Assembly: GCF_005116575.1 (NCBI RefSeq)
Contig: NZ_SWCN01000011.1
Location: forward strand, 107,417-171,416
From: Desulforhopalus sp. IMCC35007
GTDB lineage: Bacteria > Desulfobacterota > Desulfobulbia > Desulfobulbales > Desulfocapsaceae
DNA: 64,000 nucleotides
Direction of reading: 5' to 3'
This document shows, piece by piece, positions 1-7,543 of the stretch. Made by a program: the position numbers and the translations under genes. The notes beneath the pieces are model-generated. The model worked only from the letters and a program-made list of their open reading frames with translations, searched no databases and was not told the DNA's origin. Every line of letters starts with the position of its first letter. Within the stretch, counting starts at the first letter, position 1.

Positions 1-67
1 CTGCTTTCGGTTTTACGATCCCTCCAGGGTGCAGACTGCGGTTGTTTTGCAGTGGAGTGAAATTGCA

Positions 68-1984
68 TTAAAACGCCTCGGATAAAAACTGCTTGTCGCT
101 GACAAAGCGCAGTGGCAGGCAGTCGCTGTCTTTGTTAATTACCATGGAGGTATCAGCACGTGTGCCGCTTCCTGCGTAGAAACCTGCTGCGGAAAAGGTA
201 CAAATCTGGGTGTAGTACCCGTCAACCCGGGGCAATGGACAAAGCTGCTGGTAAATTTTATTCTGCTCGGCAAATTTTCCTCTGGTCTCCTCAAGCACAT
301 TGTCCTCATGATCAAAAAGAGCAATATTGGCACCGCATCGCCCGACAATCGGTTTGGCCACATAACCGCTGGCCTGGAGTTCAGCAGTTACGGAAAACGA
401 GGCGTTGAGCAATAGGGGATGATGGGGAAAGAGCAGCCATAAGACGGGGAGGATGGCTTTGTTGCTTGGAATAAGCGACCAGAGCGGTTCAAAGACCATG
501 ATATTTTTGTGCAGCAGAACATCGGAGAGTTTTACAGCCTGTCCTTCCACCCAGGAGGCGGCATATGTGTGTGATCCCGTGTCGTTTGCAGTTGCAGTGT
601 CTGCCTGGAGGTCCTCGCGGATTTGATCAAGGGCCGTCTCCCAGGCCCAGGTTTTCCACACCGACTCGATGCGCACGCCTTCAGCGTCGATCACGTTACC
701 CTGGGCATCCCAGACAAGGCCCGATAAACCGATTAACAGTTTACTGGACAATCCGGCCGCCCGTATTGCATCCTGCATAAATAGTGCATGATACTGCTCT
801 TCCGGGTCTGTATCGCATAAAATATGGATAATAGATATAGAATCATGTTTTTTCCAGGTTTGCACCAGTTCCGCAAAGAGGTCCTTGCCGGCGTCTTCGC
901 CATCGGTGACTTGATGATGGTGTGCCCATTTACCCTGGACCTTTCCGGCTTCCATATAGCAGGACGCCGAATCACAATTATACTCGTAAACTTTCAAGCC
1001 CTTTTGGGTCAGGGAAAAATCAAAACGGCTGGTGATTAAATGATTAAGCCGATTATCCCAGGAATGGCGGATTTTTGGCAGTATAGCCGGGGGTAAATTG
1101 AATTTCTTCAGTAATTCATCGTTGCTGAGTACGTACTCTGTGGCGTGCATAAATAATCCGTGCAGCTCATTTGTCGCTCGTTCAAGTTCCTCCTGGATTG
1201 AGTGTGGAAGGATAAAATAACGCCTCTGTTCAGAAGCAACAGCAGTTAAAAAATGTCCACCCATTGCCTCTACAAAGGCTGCCTCGTCCTCATTGGCAAC
1301 GTTCAGCCATGTTTTCTTGTTGGATTTGCTTGGATGAGCCTGGGCACTTTTGATGGTGAAGAGCTGAGGATTTTTTTCTTTGGTCGGCTCGGCATAGGTA
1401 TCCTCGTCTGTTTGTATCATCCAGCCTAAGATTTCGGCGTCACCATAGGAGCAGGTAACCCAGTATTCCCCGTCGCTTGTTACTTTGGCATGGAGTTGTC
1501 GGGAATAGTCGCCCTTATCCGGCCATAAATGTTGACCGACATTCTGTTCTGCGATGCGCAGATACTGATCGGTAACTTCGGTCACCACGGCAACGTGGCC
1601 TGTGCCCTCAAATTCGCCGCCTTTATTCCAGATCAACAGACATCCCGGCTCAGGATGCTTCTTATTGCCGTTAACAAAGGCGTTGAATGGCAAACGGGAG
1701 TTGGTTCTGATATCCCGCACCGAGCGGAGTTCAAAAATATTGTAGGCCATGGCGACATCGTCGAAGATATAACCTTTGTTGAGGTACAGCCAGCGTCTGG
1801 CAAATTCAACACATTGCCATTTGTAGCCCATAAAAATATTATCAACATAACTTCGATAGGAACTTCGTTTTGGGTATTGGCGTTCCGAAGCGGTGCTGTA
1901 GTCAGAGGAGTAGGCCGCAACATCTCCGGCGGCGTATCCTAATACAGTCCCGAAAGGTTGGGTTTTTGTGTCTGAATTGTTCAA
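68..1984 (-). CDS. gss: Bifunctional glutathionylspermidine synthetase/amidase
   Basis: Forms and hydrolyses the amide bond between glutathione and spermidine, in the cytosol. The 638-residue protein matches the E. coli enzyme (about 620 residues) along its length. The N-terminal CHAP/papain-like amidase (about 30-195) keeps the nucleophile Cys58 in WQCVEFARRW, His130 in GTGHVAVVT and Glu146 in RIAEQN. The C-terminal ATP-grasp-type synthetase (about 215-625) keeps RFDFSL, YEYNCDSASC, VWKTWAWETA and GRCGAN. The start is TTG at 1984, preceded by GAGGA at 1994-1990 with 5 nt spacing, and it aligns with the E. coli N-terminus (PFGT-LGYA). The gene is alone on its strand. The enzyme is best known from Enterobacteria and kinetoplastids; in this background it may buffer thiol and polyamine pools. 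Function is known from the family; the assignment is firm. Confidence 0.95.
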   Translation of the reverse strand: MNNSDTKTQPFGTVLGYAAGDVAAYSSDYSTASERQYPKRSSYRSYVDNIFMGYKWQCVEFARRWLYLNKGYIFDDVAMAYNIFELRSVRDIRTNSRLPFNAFVNGNKKHPEPGCLLIWNKGGEFEGTGHVAVVTEVTDQYLRIAEQNVGQHLWPDKGDYSRQLHAKVTSDGEYWVTCSYGDAEILGWMIQTDEDTYAEPTKEKNPQLFTIKSAQAHPSKSNKKTWLNVANEDEAAFVEAMGGHFLTAVASEQRRYFILPHSIQEELERATNELHGLFMHATEYVLSNDELLKKFNLPPAILPKIRHSWDNRLNHLITSRFDFSLTQKGLKVYEYNCDSASCYMEAGKVQGKWAHHHQVTDGEDAGKDLFAELVQTWKKHDSISIIHILCDTDPEEQYHALFMQDAIRAAGLSSKLLIGLSGLVWDAQGNVIDAEGVRIESVWKTWAWETALDQIREDLQADTATANDTGSHTYAASWVEGQAVKLSDVLLHKNIMVFEPLWSLIPSNKAILPVLWLLFPHHPLLLNASFSVTAELQASGYVAKPIVGRCGANIALFDHEDNVLEETRGKFAEQNKIYQQLCPLPRVDGYYTQICTFSAAGFYAGSGTRADTSMVINKDSDCLPLRFVSDKQFLSEAF

Positions 1985-2559
1985 GATGTTCCTCGATATA
2001 TTTCAATCTTTTATTAAATATTATTGTAAAAACAGTTACATAGAAGCACTGTCCATGTGTTGCAGGTCTCAGTTTCAGTTTGTACAATAGTGATAAGGTC
2101 GTCAAAAGTCATCTTGCCTGCACAGGGGGTTAGAAAAAAAGTGTAATCTGATTTAATGTCAATATGTTACAAGGTAATGGGGGTGCTAACCTCGGATTCT
2201 ATTAACGGTCCGATTGTAAAAAGACAGCTTTGCCTTGAACGTTAAACAAAGAAATGTTAATGGCATGTACAAGAAGTTTTCATGTGGTGTCGTTCAGGTG
2301 ACCCACCTCCTGGTACTTTGGTAAGATTTCACCGTCTGGGGCCGCAAAAAATATTTTCACTTGTCTGCCAATGTTCGTGGTATGTTCTTGCTGACCTAAC
2401 AATTAGATATTACAATAAAAAAAGAAAAACCACCCCGTTGTCAGAGTTACGGCAGACCTGCAAATAACTTGAATTCTCCGCCAATTCACGGTACTAGTAA
2501 CAACTTTTGTAGATTATCAGGAACGATCTTTAACTCTAGTCAGACATATTCTTTTTTTC
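1985..2559. other. Intergenic region between gss and minC
   Basis: 575 bases separating divergent genes, so it must hold promoters for gss (leftward) and minCDE (rightward). The part next to gss is AT-rich. A 61-codon frame at 2282-2467 has no Shine-Dalgarno and no recognisable features, and I do not call it. I see no convincing sigma-70 pair, repeat or RNA gene. Confidence 0.5.
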
Positions 2560-3306
2560 ATGAATTCAGCCATAATGAACAGTCCCAGCGAAGAGGCGGC
2601 AACTTTAAAAGTGCGCACCGTCTCAATCATCGTGCTTGAGGTTCACTCAACAGACCTTAAAACGATAGACGAACAGATACGGGACAAGGCAAATAAGGGA
2701 GCTGGTTTTTTTAACAACGTTCCTCTTCTTGTTGATCTTGGTGAGTTGTGTGAGGAGTTTGACCTCACCTGGCTGTTAAGTGTCAATACGCTTCTCGCCT
2801 CCCGGGGTTTTATTCCTGTCGGAATAACCGGGGCTCCAAAATCCTTTGAAGAAGAGGCGCAGACCAATGGCATTATCATCTGGTCCTCCAAAAAAGCGGC
2901 TGTACCGGAACCGGCCAAACCTGAAGAGCCCCAGCCTGAAAAAGATTCAGTCAGCCCCGTACCGACAACAGCATCAGTTACCCAGATAATTGATCATCCC
3001 GTTCGTTCCGGACAGAGGGTTTACGCCAAAGGAAGTGATCTGATTGTCATGTCCACCGTAAATCCTGGTGGCGAGGTAATGGCTGACGGAAATATTCACA
3101 TTTACGGAAGCCTCAAGGGACGGGCTCTTGCTGGGGTTAGTGGCCGCGAGGACGTCCGGATTTTCTGCCAGGATCTCCAGGCAGAGCTGGTTGCCATTGC
3201 CGGGTACTATACCATCAACGAAGACCTGCCCTCTACGAGACGGAACACAGCAGTTAAGATGTCTCTGAAAGGAGAAAGTCTGGAGATCGATCCGTTAATC
3301 CCATAA
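2560..3306 (+). CDS. minC: Septum site-determining protein MinC
   Basis: Inhibitor of FtsZ assembly, recruited to the membrane by MinD to block division at the poles. The 248-residue protein has the two-part MinC layout. An N-terminal FtsZ-antagonist domain (about 15-110) is followed by a Pro/Glu-rich linker (about 112-140) and a C-terminal beta-helical domain (about 145-245) containing VNPGGEVMADGNIHIYGSL, GRALAG and the typical ending AELVAIAGYY. It is the first gene of minC-minD-minE. An in-frame ATG at 2575 is an alternative start; neither has a clear Shine-Dalgarno. Identity is secured by the C-terminal domain and the neighbours. Confidence 0.93.
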   Translation: MNSAIMNSPSEEAATLKVRTVSIIVLEVHSTDLKTIDEQIRDKANKGAGFFNNVPLLVDLGELCEEFDLTWLLSVNTLLASRGFIPVGITGAPKSFEEEAQTNGIIIWSSKKAAVPEPAKPEEPQPEKDSVSPVPTTASVTQIIDHPVRSGQRVYAKGSDLIVMSTVNPGGEVMADGNIHIYGSLKGRALAGVSGREDVRIFCQDLQAELVAIAGYYTINEDLPSTRRNTAVKMSLKGESLEIDPLIP

Positions 3307-3354
3307 AGAACAATCCTTTCAATTAAGAATAAACGATGAGCCAAGAGGTAAACA

Positions 3355-4170
3355 ATGGCAAAAGTCATAGTTGTAACATCAGGAAAAGGTGGCGTTGGTA
3401 AAACGACCTCCAGCGCAGCACTCGGAACAGGACTCGCACTCAGGGGCTATAAGACGGTTGTCATCGATTTTGATGTCGGCCTGAGGAACCTTGATCTCAT
3501 CATGGGATGCGAGCGAAGGGTGGTGTACGATTTTATCAACGTTATCCGTCAGGAATCAAATCTTAACCAGTCCCTGATCAAAGATAAGCGTGTTGACAAC
3601 CTGTATATCCTTGCAGCATCACAAACCAAGGACAAAGACACCCTTGATATTGAAGGCGTCGGGCGGGTCATTAATGAACTGTCACAAACTTTTGACTTTA
3701 TTATATGTGACTCTCCTGCGGGCATAGAAAAGGGTGCTTTTATGGCAATGTACTTTGCCGATGAAGCGGTTATCGTAACCAACCCCGAGGTCTCATCGGT
3801 TCGGGATTCCGATCGTATCCTCGGTTTGCTTGCGAGTAAAACAGCCCGTGCCGTCAACAACCGCGATGCGGTCAAAGAGCACCTGCTGATGACCCGTTAT
3901 GACCCGAGCAGAGTCGCAAAAGGCGAAATGCTCAGCGTCGAGGACGTCACAGACATTCTCGCCATTCCACTTCTTGGTGTTATCCCCGAGTCAGAATCAG
4001 TTCTCAGTGCCTCAAACTCTGGCAATCCGGTGATTCTTGACACCGAGAGTAAGGCAGGACAGGCATATGACGATGCGGTGGGCCGCTTACTGGGGGAAGA
4101 CAGGATGCACCGTTTCCTGGAAATCGAGAAAAAAGGTTTCTTTCAGAAACTTGGCCTTTTCAGGAGCTAA
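3355..4170 (+). CDS. minD: Septum site-determining ATPase MinD
   Basis: Membrane-associated ATPase that carries MinC to the membrane and drives Min patterning with MinE. The 271 residues carry the deviant Walker A GKGGVGKT at 10-17 with both lysines, the switch region DFDVGLRNLDL, and ICDSPAG. The C-terminus ends in a basic/hydrophobic amphipathic helix (KKGFFQKLGLF), the usual membrane-targeting sequence. AGAGG lies just upstream of the start. It sits 48 nt after minC and 3 nt before minE, so the three are probably one transcript. Certain by family and synteny. Confidence 0.97.
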   Translation: MAKVIVVTSGKGGVGKTTSSAALGTGLALRGYKTVVIDFDVGLRNLDLIMGCERRVVYDFINVIRQESNLNQSLIKDKRVDNLYILAASQTKDKDTLDIEGVGRVINELSQTFDFIICDSPAGIEKGAFMAMYFADEAVIVTNPEVSSVRDSDRILGLLASKTARAVNNRDAVKEHLLMTRYDPSRVAKGEMLSVEDVTDILAIPLLGVIPESESVLSASNSGNPVILDTESKAGQAYDDAVGRLLGEDRMHRFLEIEKKGFFQKLGLFRS

Positions 4171-4173
4171 GCT

Positions 4174-4437
4174 ATGAGAATTTTAGATTTTTTTAGAAAC
4201 AACAGAAAGACCTCCGCCTCGACGGCAAAAGATCGACTGCAGATTATCGTCGCCCAGGAGCGAATGACGAGAAACGGGCCGGACTACCTGCCCATGATGA
4301 AGGAAGAACTTCTGCTTGTTGTCCGCAAATATATCCAGGTTCCGGATGGCGCCGTTACCGTTAAGCTGGATAAAGATGATGATTGCGAGGTGCTTGAGTT
4401 AAACATCATGTTACCCGAGCAAGCCGAGGCCGAGTAG
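4174..4437 (+). CDS. minE: Cell division topological specificity factor MinE
   Basis: Stimulates MinD ATPase and restricts MinCD to the poles. The length of 87 residues is typical. The N-terminal LDFF region precedes the anti-MinCD segment AKDRLQIIVAQERM, then the dimerisation domain (LLLVVRKYIQV, VTVKLDKDDD, LELNIMLP). It begins 3 nt after the minD stop, so translation is probably coupled. Last gene of the min operon. Confidence 0.96.
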   Translation: MRILDFFRNNRKTSASTAKDRLQIIVAQERMTRNGPDYLPMMKEELLLVVRKYIQVPDGAVTVKLDKDDDCEVLELNIMLPEQAEAE

Positions 4438-4449
4438 CCAGGTTGTATT

Positions 4450-4479
4450 GCAGACAATGCGGGGACCTGCATTGTCTGC
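4450..4479 (+). terminator. Hairpin after minE, possible terminator
   Basis: GCAGACAATGC (4450-4460) and GCATTGTCTGC (4469-4479) form a perfect 11-bp stem with an 8-nt loop, 12 nt after the minE stop. The T-tract downstream is weak and interrupted, so termination is plausible but not assured. Confidence 0.5.
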
Positions 4480-4642
4480 TTACTGGATGTTATGCTACTT
4501 TTGATCTGCATCCTGGGGAACTTTGAGGAATTATGTTGCGCCCCTTACGATAATGCACAAAGTAGCGGTTTTTCTTAATGAGTTGAGATTTGAGTTTTAA
4601 TGGAATTGTGATATCTTGTACCAAGAACTAAACATTATATGT

Positions 4643-5140
4643 TCAAGATATTTTTTTTGCAGACTTTGTTTTTGAGACTTTTTTCGTTTTCTGTTTTGTC
4701 TCTTTTGCTTGCTCCTTGAGGTCGTTTTTTTCTGGTAGACTGGCTTTTGAGTCTGGAGTTGGTAAAAATGATATTGTAGGTAATATCGTTGGAGGCCAAG
4801 GCCCTCTTGATGTAATTGTAATAATAAATTCCCTTGCTGCGCTATAGAGTATTGAGGCGCCATTGACTTTGAGCAGTTTTTCAGGATCAGGCCAATTCTC
4901 ATCCACAGAGAACATACCAACTACTATCAGGTGGATGGCGTAAGGTATCCGCTTTGTTTCATCCTCTGGCATAGCTGTGATTTCTAGAGTAACCTGGTAG
5001 GTGTCATTGTCAGGGTCCTTATCTACAGCAACCTTGGTCTCAAAATCCATTGCTGCCGATTCTTCATCAGTAATGTTCGGGTCAGCTGAGACCTGCACAA
5101 AAGGGAAGAAATATTCTTTTACAATTAATGGTGGATTCAT
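4643..5140 (-). CDS. SecB-like chaperone of a toxin-antitoxin-chaperone system
   Basis: A 165-residue protein with a SecB-type pattern: beta-strand segments with FETKVAV and YQVTLEITA, then the most diagnostic stretch at 97-126 (ILYSAAREFIITITSRGPW followed by PPTILPTISF). That stretch matches the SecB helix and ending of the form LFPYARE-I--L--RG-FP-L-L-P-NF. The C-terminus (136-165) is a lysine-rich tail that ordinary SecB lacks. Its ATG overlaps the stop of the antitoxin gene by ATGA, so translation is coupled. By analogy with Rv1957 of M. tuberculosis TAC, it would bind and stabilise the antitoxin rather than serve general export. Fold and role are inferred from motifs and context. Confidence 0.75.
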   Translation of the reverse strand: MNPPLIVKEYFFPFVQVSADPNITDEESAAMDFETKVAVDKDPDNDTYQVTLEITAMPEDETKRIPYAIHLIVVGMFSVDENWPDPEKLLKVNGASILYSAAREFIITITSRGPWPPTILPTISFLPTPDSKASLPEKNDLKEQAKETKQKTKKVSKTKSAKKIS

Positions 5141-5532
5141 GCTCCAGCGTGCTCCAACATCTCATTAAATTGATTTTCAATTATCGGTTTTTGACGCCAG
5201 CGAGTTTTTACATCTTTATTACCATCAAATCTTCTAAACCATTTTTGGTTTTTCTCTTCTTGACCAGTCACATGAATAGTAAGTTTTCCACCAAGTGCAT
5301 TCACTAGCTTGGTCATTGACGCAATGGTGAAATTGGCCTTTCCCTTGAAAACCTTGGTTATATATGCTTGTGAGGAACCGATGTGGTCTGCGAGTTCTTT
5401 CTTTGAAACATCTCTTTCCTCCATGAACTGATGAAGCTGAAGAGTGAATTCAAGTATGTTTTGCTCTGTGAGGTATTCTAGGTCGTCTTCAAAATCTGCC
5501 CAGAGATCTGAAAATGAAGTATATTCTGTCAT
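5137..5532 (-). CDS. HigA-like XRE antitoxin with C-terminal extension
   Basis: A 131-residue DNA-binding antitoxin. The XRE helix-turn-helix is at about 40-80 (VSKKELADHIGSSQAYITKV, then FKGKANFTIASMTKLVNALG). After the HTH comes an extension (84-131) with exposed aromatics (QKWFRRF, TRWRQKP). In known TAC systems such a tail is the chaperone-addiction (ChAD) region bound by the SecB-like protein; that role here is inference. It overlaps the toxin stop by ATGA upstream and the chaperone start by ATGA downstream. It probably represses the operon through the palindrome at 5967-5982. Confidence 0.85.
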   Translation of the reverse strand: MTEYTSFSDLWADFEDDLEYLTEQNILEFTLQLHQFMEERDVSKKELADHIGSSQAYITKVFKGKANFTIASMTKLVNALGGKLTIHVTGQEEKNQKWFRRFDGNKDVKTRWRQKPIIENQFNEMLEHAGA

Positions 5533-5960
5533 GATATTTTCCCCTCATCATCAAAATATGTAAGATTGCCTGCTTTGTAAGATTCAGCGTACCCATTCTT
5601 GATCTTGATAATGCGATCTATTTCTAGTTTATTCGCTTTTTTTGTTTTCTTTATATGCTGACAACCACAGATTATGACCTTTCTTTGATGTTCTGCGTAA
5701 AACCAAAACAGTCGTAAGTCGCCTGCAATAAACTCAAATATTTTTTCTTTTTTGTTTGCTTCATGCGATTTCTCTTTCGGCAACAACGTTGGCCCTGCCT
5801 GCGTTGTCGCTACAAGTGAAAGAATAGCAAAAAGCCCTTTGAGAGAACCTCTATACTTTGGGTTAAGCTCATTACACCAAGCAAGTAGTGGTGATGTCCC
5901 ATTCGGGTTACACACCTCATAGATAGTCCATTTTCCCTTTTTGACTTCTCTTAATTGCAT
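5529..5960 (-). CDS. HigB/RelE-superfamily toxin
   Basis: First gene of the TAC operon, 143 residues. The RelE/HigB-like core is at about 73-125: EKIFEFIAGDLRLFWFYAE, then RKVIICGCQHIKKTKKANKLEI. This is the familiar order of beta strands followed by a basic KKTKK helix that contacts mRNA in this superfamily. Such toxins are usually ribosome-dependent mRNA endonucleases. The order toxin then antitoxin then chaperone matches the M. tuberculosis HigB1-HigA1-Rv1957 arrangement. The ATG at 5960 lies only a few bases after the palindromic operator, so the leader is very short. Catalytic residues cannot be assigned with confidence by eye. Confidence 0.8.
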   Translation of the reverse strand: MQLREVKKGKWTIYEVCNPNGTSPLLAWCNELNPKYRGSLKGLFAILSLVATTQAGPTLLPKEKSHEANKKEKIFEFIAGDLRLFWFYAEHQRKVIICGCQHIKKTKKANKLEIDRIIKIKNGYAESYKAGNLTYFDDEGKIS

Positions 5961-5966
5961 ACCCTG

Positions 5967-5982
5967 TTAACCTGTAGGTTAA
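5967..5982. promoter_or_regulatory. Palindromic operator of the TAC operon
   Basis: TTAACCT and AGGTTAA are perfect 7-bp arms around a 2-bp centre (GT on the plus strand), 7 nt upstream of the toxin ATG. The palindrome contains the predicted -10 hexamer. It is the natural site for autorepression by the XRE antitoxin. Binding is inference. Confidence 0.7.
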
Positions 5983-6004
5983 GTGAAAGGCGATAAAATG
6001 TCAA
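5976..6004 (-). promoter_or_regulatory. Sigma-70-type promoter of the TAC operon
   Basis: Read on the minus strand, TTGACA (6004-5999) is followed by an exact 17-nt spacer and TAACCT (5981-5976). The -35 is consensus. The -10 lies within the palindromic operator, so repressor binding would occlude RNA polymerase. The predicted start leaves a leader of only about 10 nt before the toxin ATG. Confidence 0.7.
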
Positions 6005-6621
6005 GTCACAGATTGTGGTGTACTACAATTTTAAACGCACAGTCTGTAGCGCTGATATTTGCGATAATTGTTTGTTTTTTGGAAAATATTTAGTTGAATA
6101 ACACCCCTGATTGTGTTTTTTTTATTTGCAAATGAAGCGACGTCGGTAATCAATCGGCTACTGGCAATTATCAGAAATAAAGAAGAGGTAGTTCCTTTTC
6201 ACCTCATAACTTTTAGCCCATGAATATTTTAATTCCTTTGTTATCTTACGCGTACAAAACCTATACAGACATTGTTTGTGGTTTGGAGATATAGCAAGTT
6301 AACTATAGGTCTTAATAGCTTCTCAAACTCTTACCTATTGAGAGAGAAAAATGGCCCATTAGATCCAATTTCTAACCGTATAACCTGCAATTTTGATGTG
6401 GTATACAGATCTGGCTTACTCCCTACGACGAAACCACTTCTCACTCTAATCGCCCGAAGATACGAATTGACTTTATCACTATCACTTCTTTCTAGCAATC
6501 GATTGTGGTAGAGTGTCTGCAAGATATCACAACACAAGTATGCTGTATTATGTGATCTTTTGATAGAAAGAAGACTCTCTGGCCGATGTTGGCCTTATTG
6601 AAATAGAGAACGAGAAAAGAC
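6005..6621. other. Intergenic region upstream of xdhC
   Basis: About 617 AT-rich bases between the TAC promoter and the XdhC-family gene. Overlapping 79-codon (+) and 68-codon (-) frames at 6272-6537 have no Shine-Dalgarno or recognisable domain, and I leave them out. Short arms ACCTATA and TATAGGT near 6255-6310 flank about 36 bases without further support. Otherwise nothing is identified. Confidence 0.4.
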
Positions 6622-7431
6622 ATGGAAAAAACAGTCGTAGATGCTCTGGCAAAAAAAGTCGCAGCAGGAGAACCCGTTGCCCTGGTTTCTGTAATCAGTA
6701 ACAGTGGCTCATCACCCGCCAAGTGTGGGGCGATGATGCTTGTAGATGGCAAGGGTGAAACCTGCGGCACCGTAGGTGGTGGAAGCCTCGAACACCAGGT
6801 AGTGGCAGAAGCGGGTGAATGTATCAGGCTAGGGGTGAGTAAAGAAATCGACTACTCTCTCACAGAAAGTGGCGGACTTGGGATGACCTGTGGGGGCAGG
6901 GTCCACTTTTTAATCAAGGTGTTTTCTTCCCAGCCACGCCTCATCATTGTCGGTGGCGGTCATGTTGGGATGGAGCTATATAAGCAGGGACTTTTGCAGG
7001 GCTACCGTGTTGAAATCTTAGATGATAGAGAGACGATCGCCACAAAAGAAAGGTTCCCCGAGGCTGCACATATCGTCTGCGGCGATCCTGTGACGGAACT
7101 TGCAGGCTATCCCCTTGCTGACAACTGCTTTGTCACCATCGCCACCCACTCCCATGATCTGGATAAATTGGCCCTTGCTGCGGTGGCGGAGTCCGATGCT
7201 GCCTATATTGGGATGATCGGCAGCAGTAAAAAGATCAGGACCACCATTGACTATCTTCTGGCACAAGGTATTGCCCGTGAGAAAATAGAGAAACTCTTCA
7301 CCCCAATGGGGCTGAACGTGGCGACCATCGAGCCCAAAGAAATAGCCGTTGCCATTATAAGTGAGATCCTGCTGATGAAAAACAATGGCTCACCGGAACA
7401 TATGAAGGTGGTAAAGAAGGTCAAAATTTAA
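6622..7431 (+). CDS. XdhC/CoxI family molybdenum-cofactor maturation protein
   Basis: A 269-residue XdhC-type protein. XdhC proteins bind the molybdenum cofactor, support its sulfuration and insert it into xanthine-dehydrogenase-type enzymes. The N-terminal XdhC_CoxI domain has VSVISNSGSSPAKCGAMMLV and GTVGGGSLE, then GMTCGG at 87-92. A C-terminal Rossmann domain begins with LIIVGGGHVGMEL (GGGHVG at 111-116) and includes ATHSHDLD and YIGMIGSSKK. No molybdoenzyme gene lies in the window, so the client is elsewhere. It converges on the pyruvate kinase gene. The family is certain; the client is unknown. Confidence 0.9.
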   Translation: MEKTVVDALAKKVAAGEPVALVSVISNSGSSPAKCGAMMLVDGKGETCGTVGGGSLEHQVVAEAGECIRLGVSKEIDYSLTESGGLGMTCGGRVHFLIKVFSSQPRLIIVGGGHVGMELYKQGLLQGYRVEILDDRETIATKERFPEAAHIVCGDPVTELAGYPLADNCFVTIATHSHDLDKLALAAVAESDAAYIGMIGSSKKIRTTIDYLLAQGIAREKIEKLFTPMGLNVATIEPKEIAVAIISEILLMKNNGSPEHMKVVKKVKI

Positions 7432-7450
7432 GGCCACCTTAATTCAAGAT

Positions 7451-7539
7451 GGCAGGCAAAAGTTTTACAAAGCCTGCCAGAGAACAGCTACTTGTCTTGA
7501 CTCTTCTGAGATGGTTTTGGCCAGTAGCTGCTGGCAGGC
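7451..7539. repeat. Competing inverted repeats between convergent genes
   Basis: GGCAGGC at 7451-7457 can pair with GCCTGCC at 7472-7478. GCCTGCCAG (7472-7480) plus CAGCTACT (7485-7492) can instead pair with AGTAGCTG (7523-7530) plus CTGGCAGGC (7531-7539), a 17-bp stem with a 4-nt bulge and a 30-nt loop. The two folds are mutually exclusive. The position between convergent 3' ends suggests transcript ends or mRNA protection; there is no clear T-tract. Confidence 0.5.
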
Positions 7540-7543
7540 AAGA

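Noticed and set aside
2282..2467. 61-codon frame upstream of minC
   Set aside because: No Shine-Dalgarno, no recognisable motif, and composition like random intergenic sequence.
6272..6537. Overlapping small frames on both strands upstream of xdhC
   Set aside because: They overlap each other, lack ribosome sites and show no family signature.
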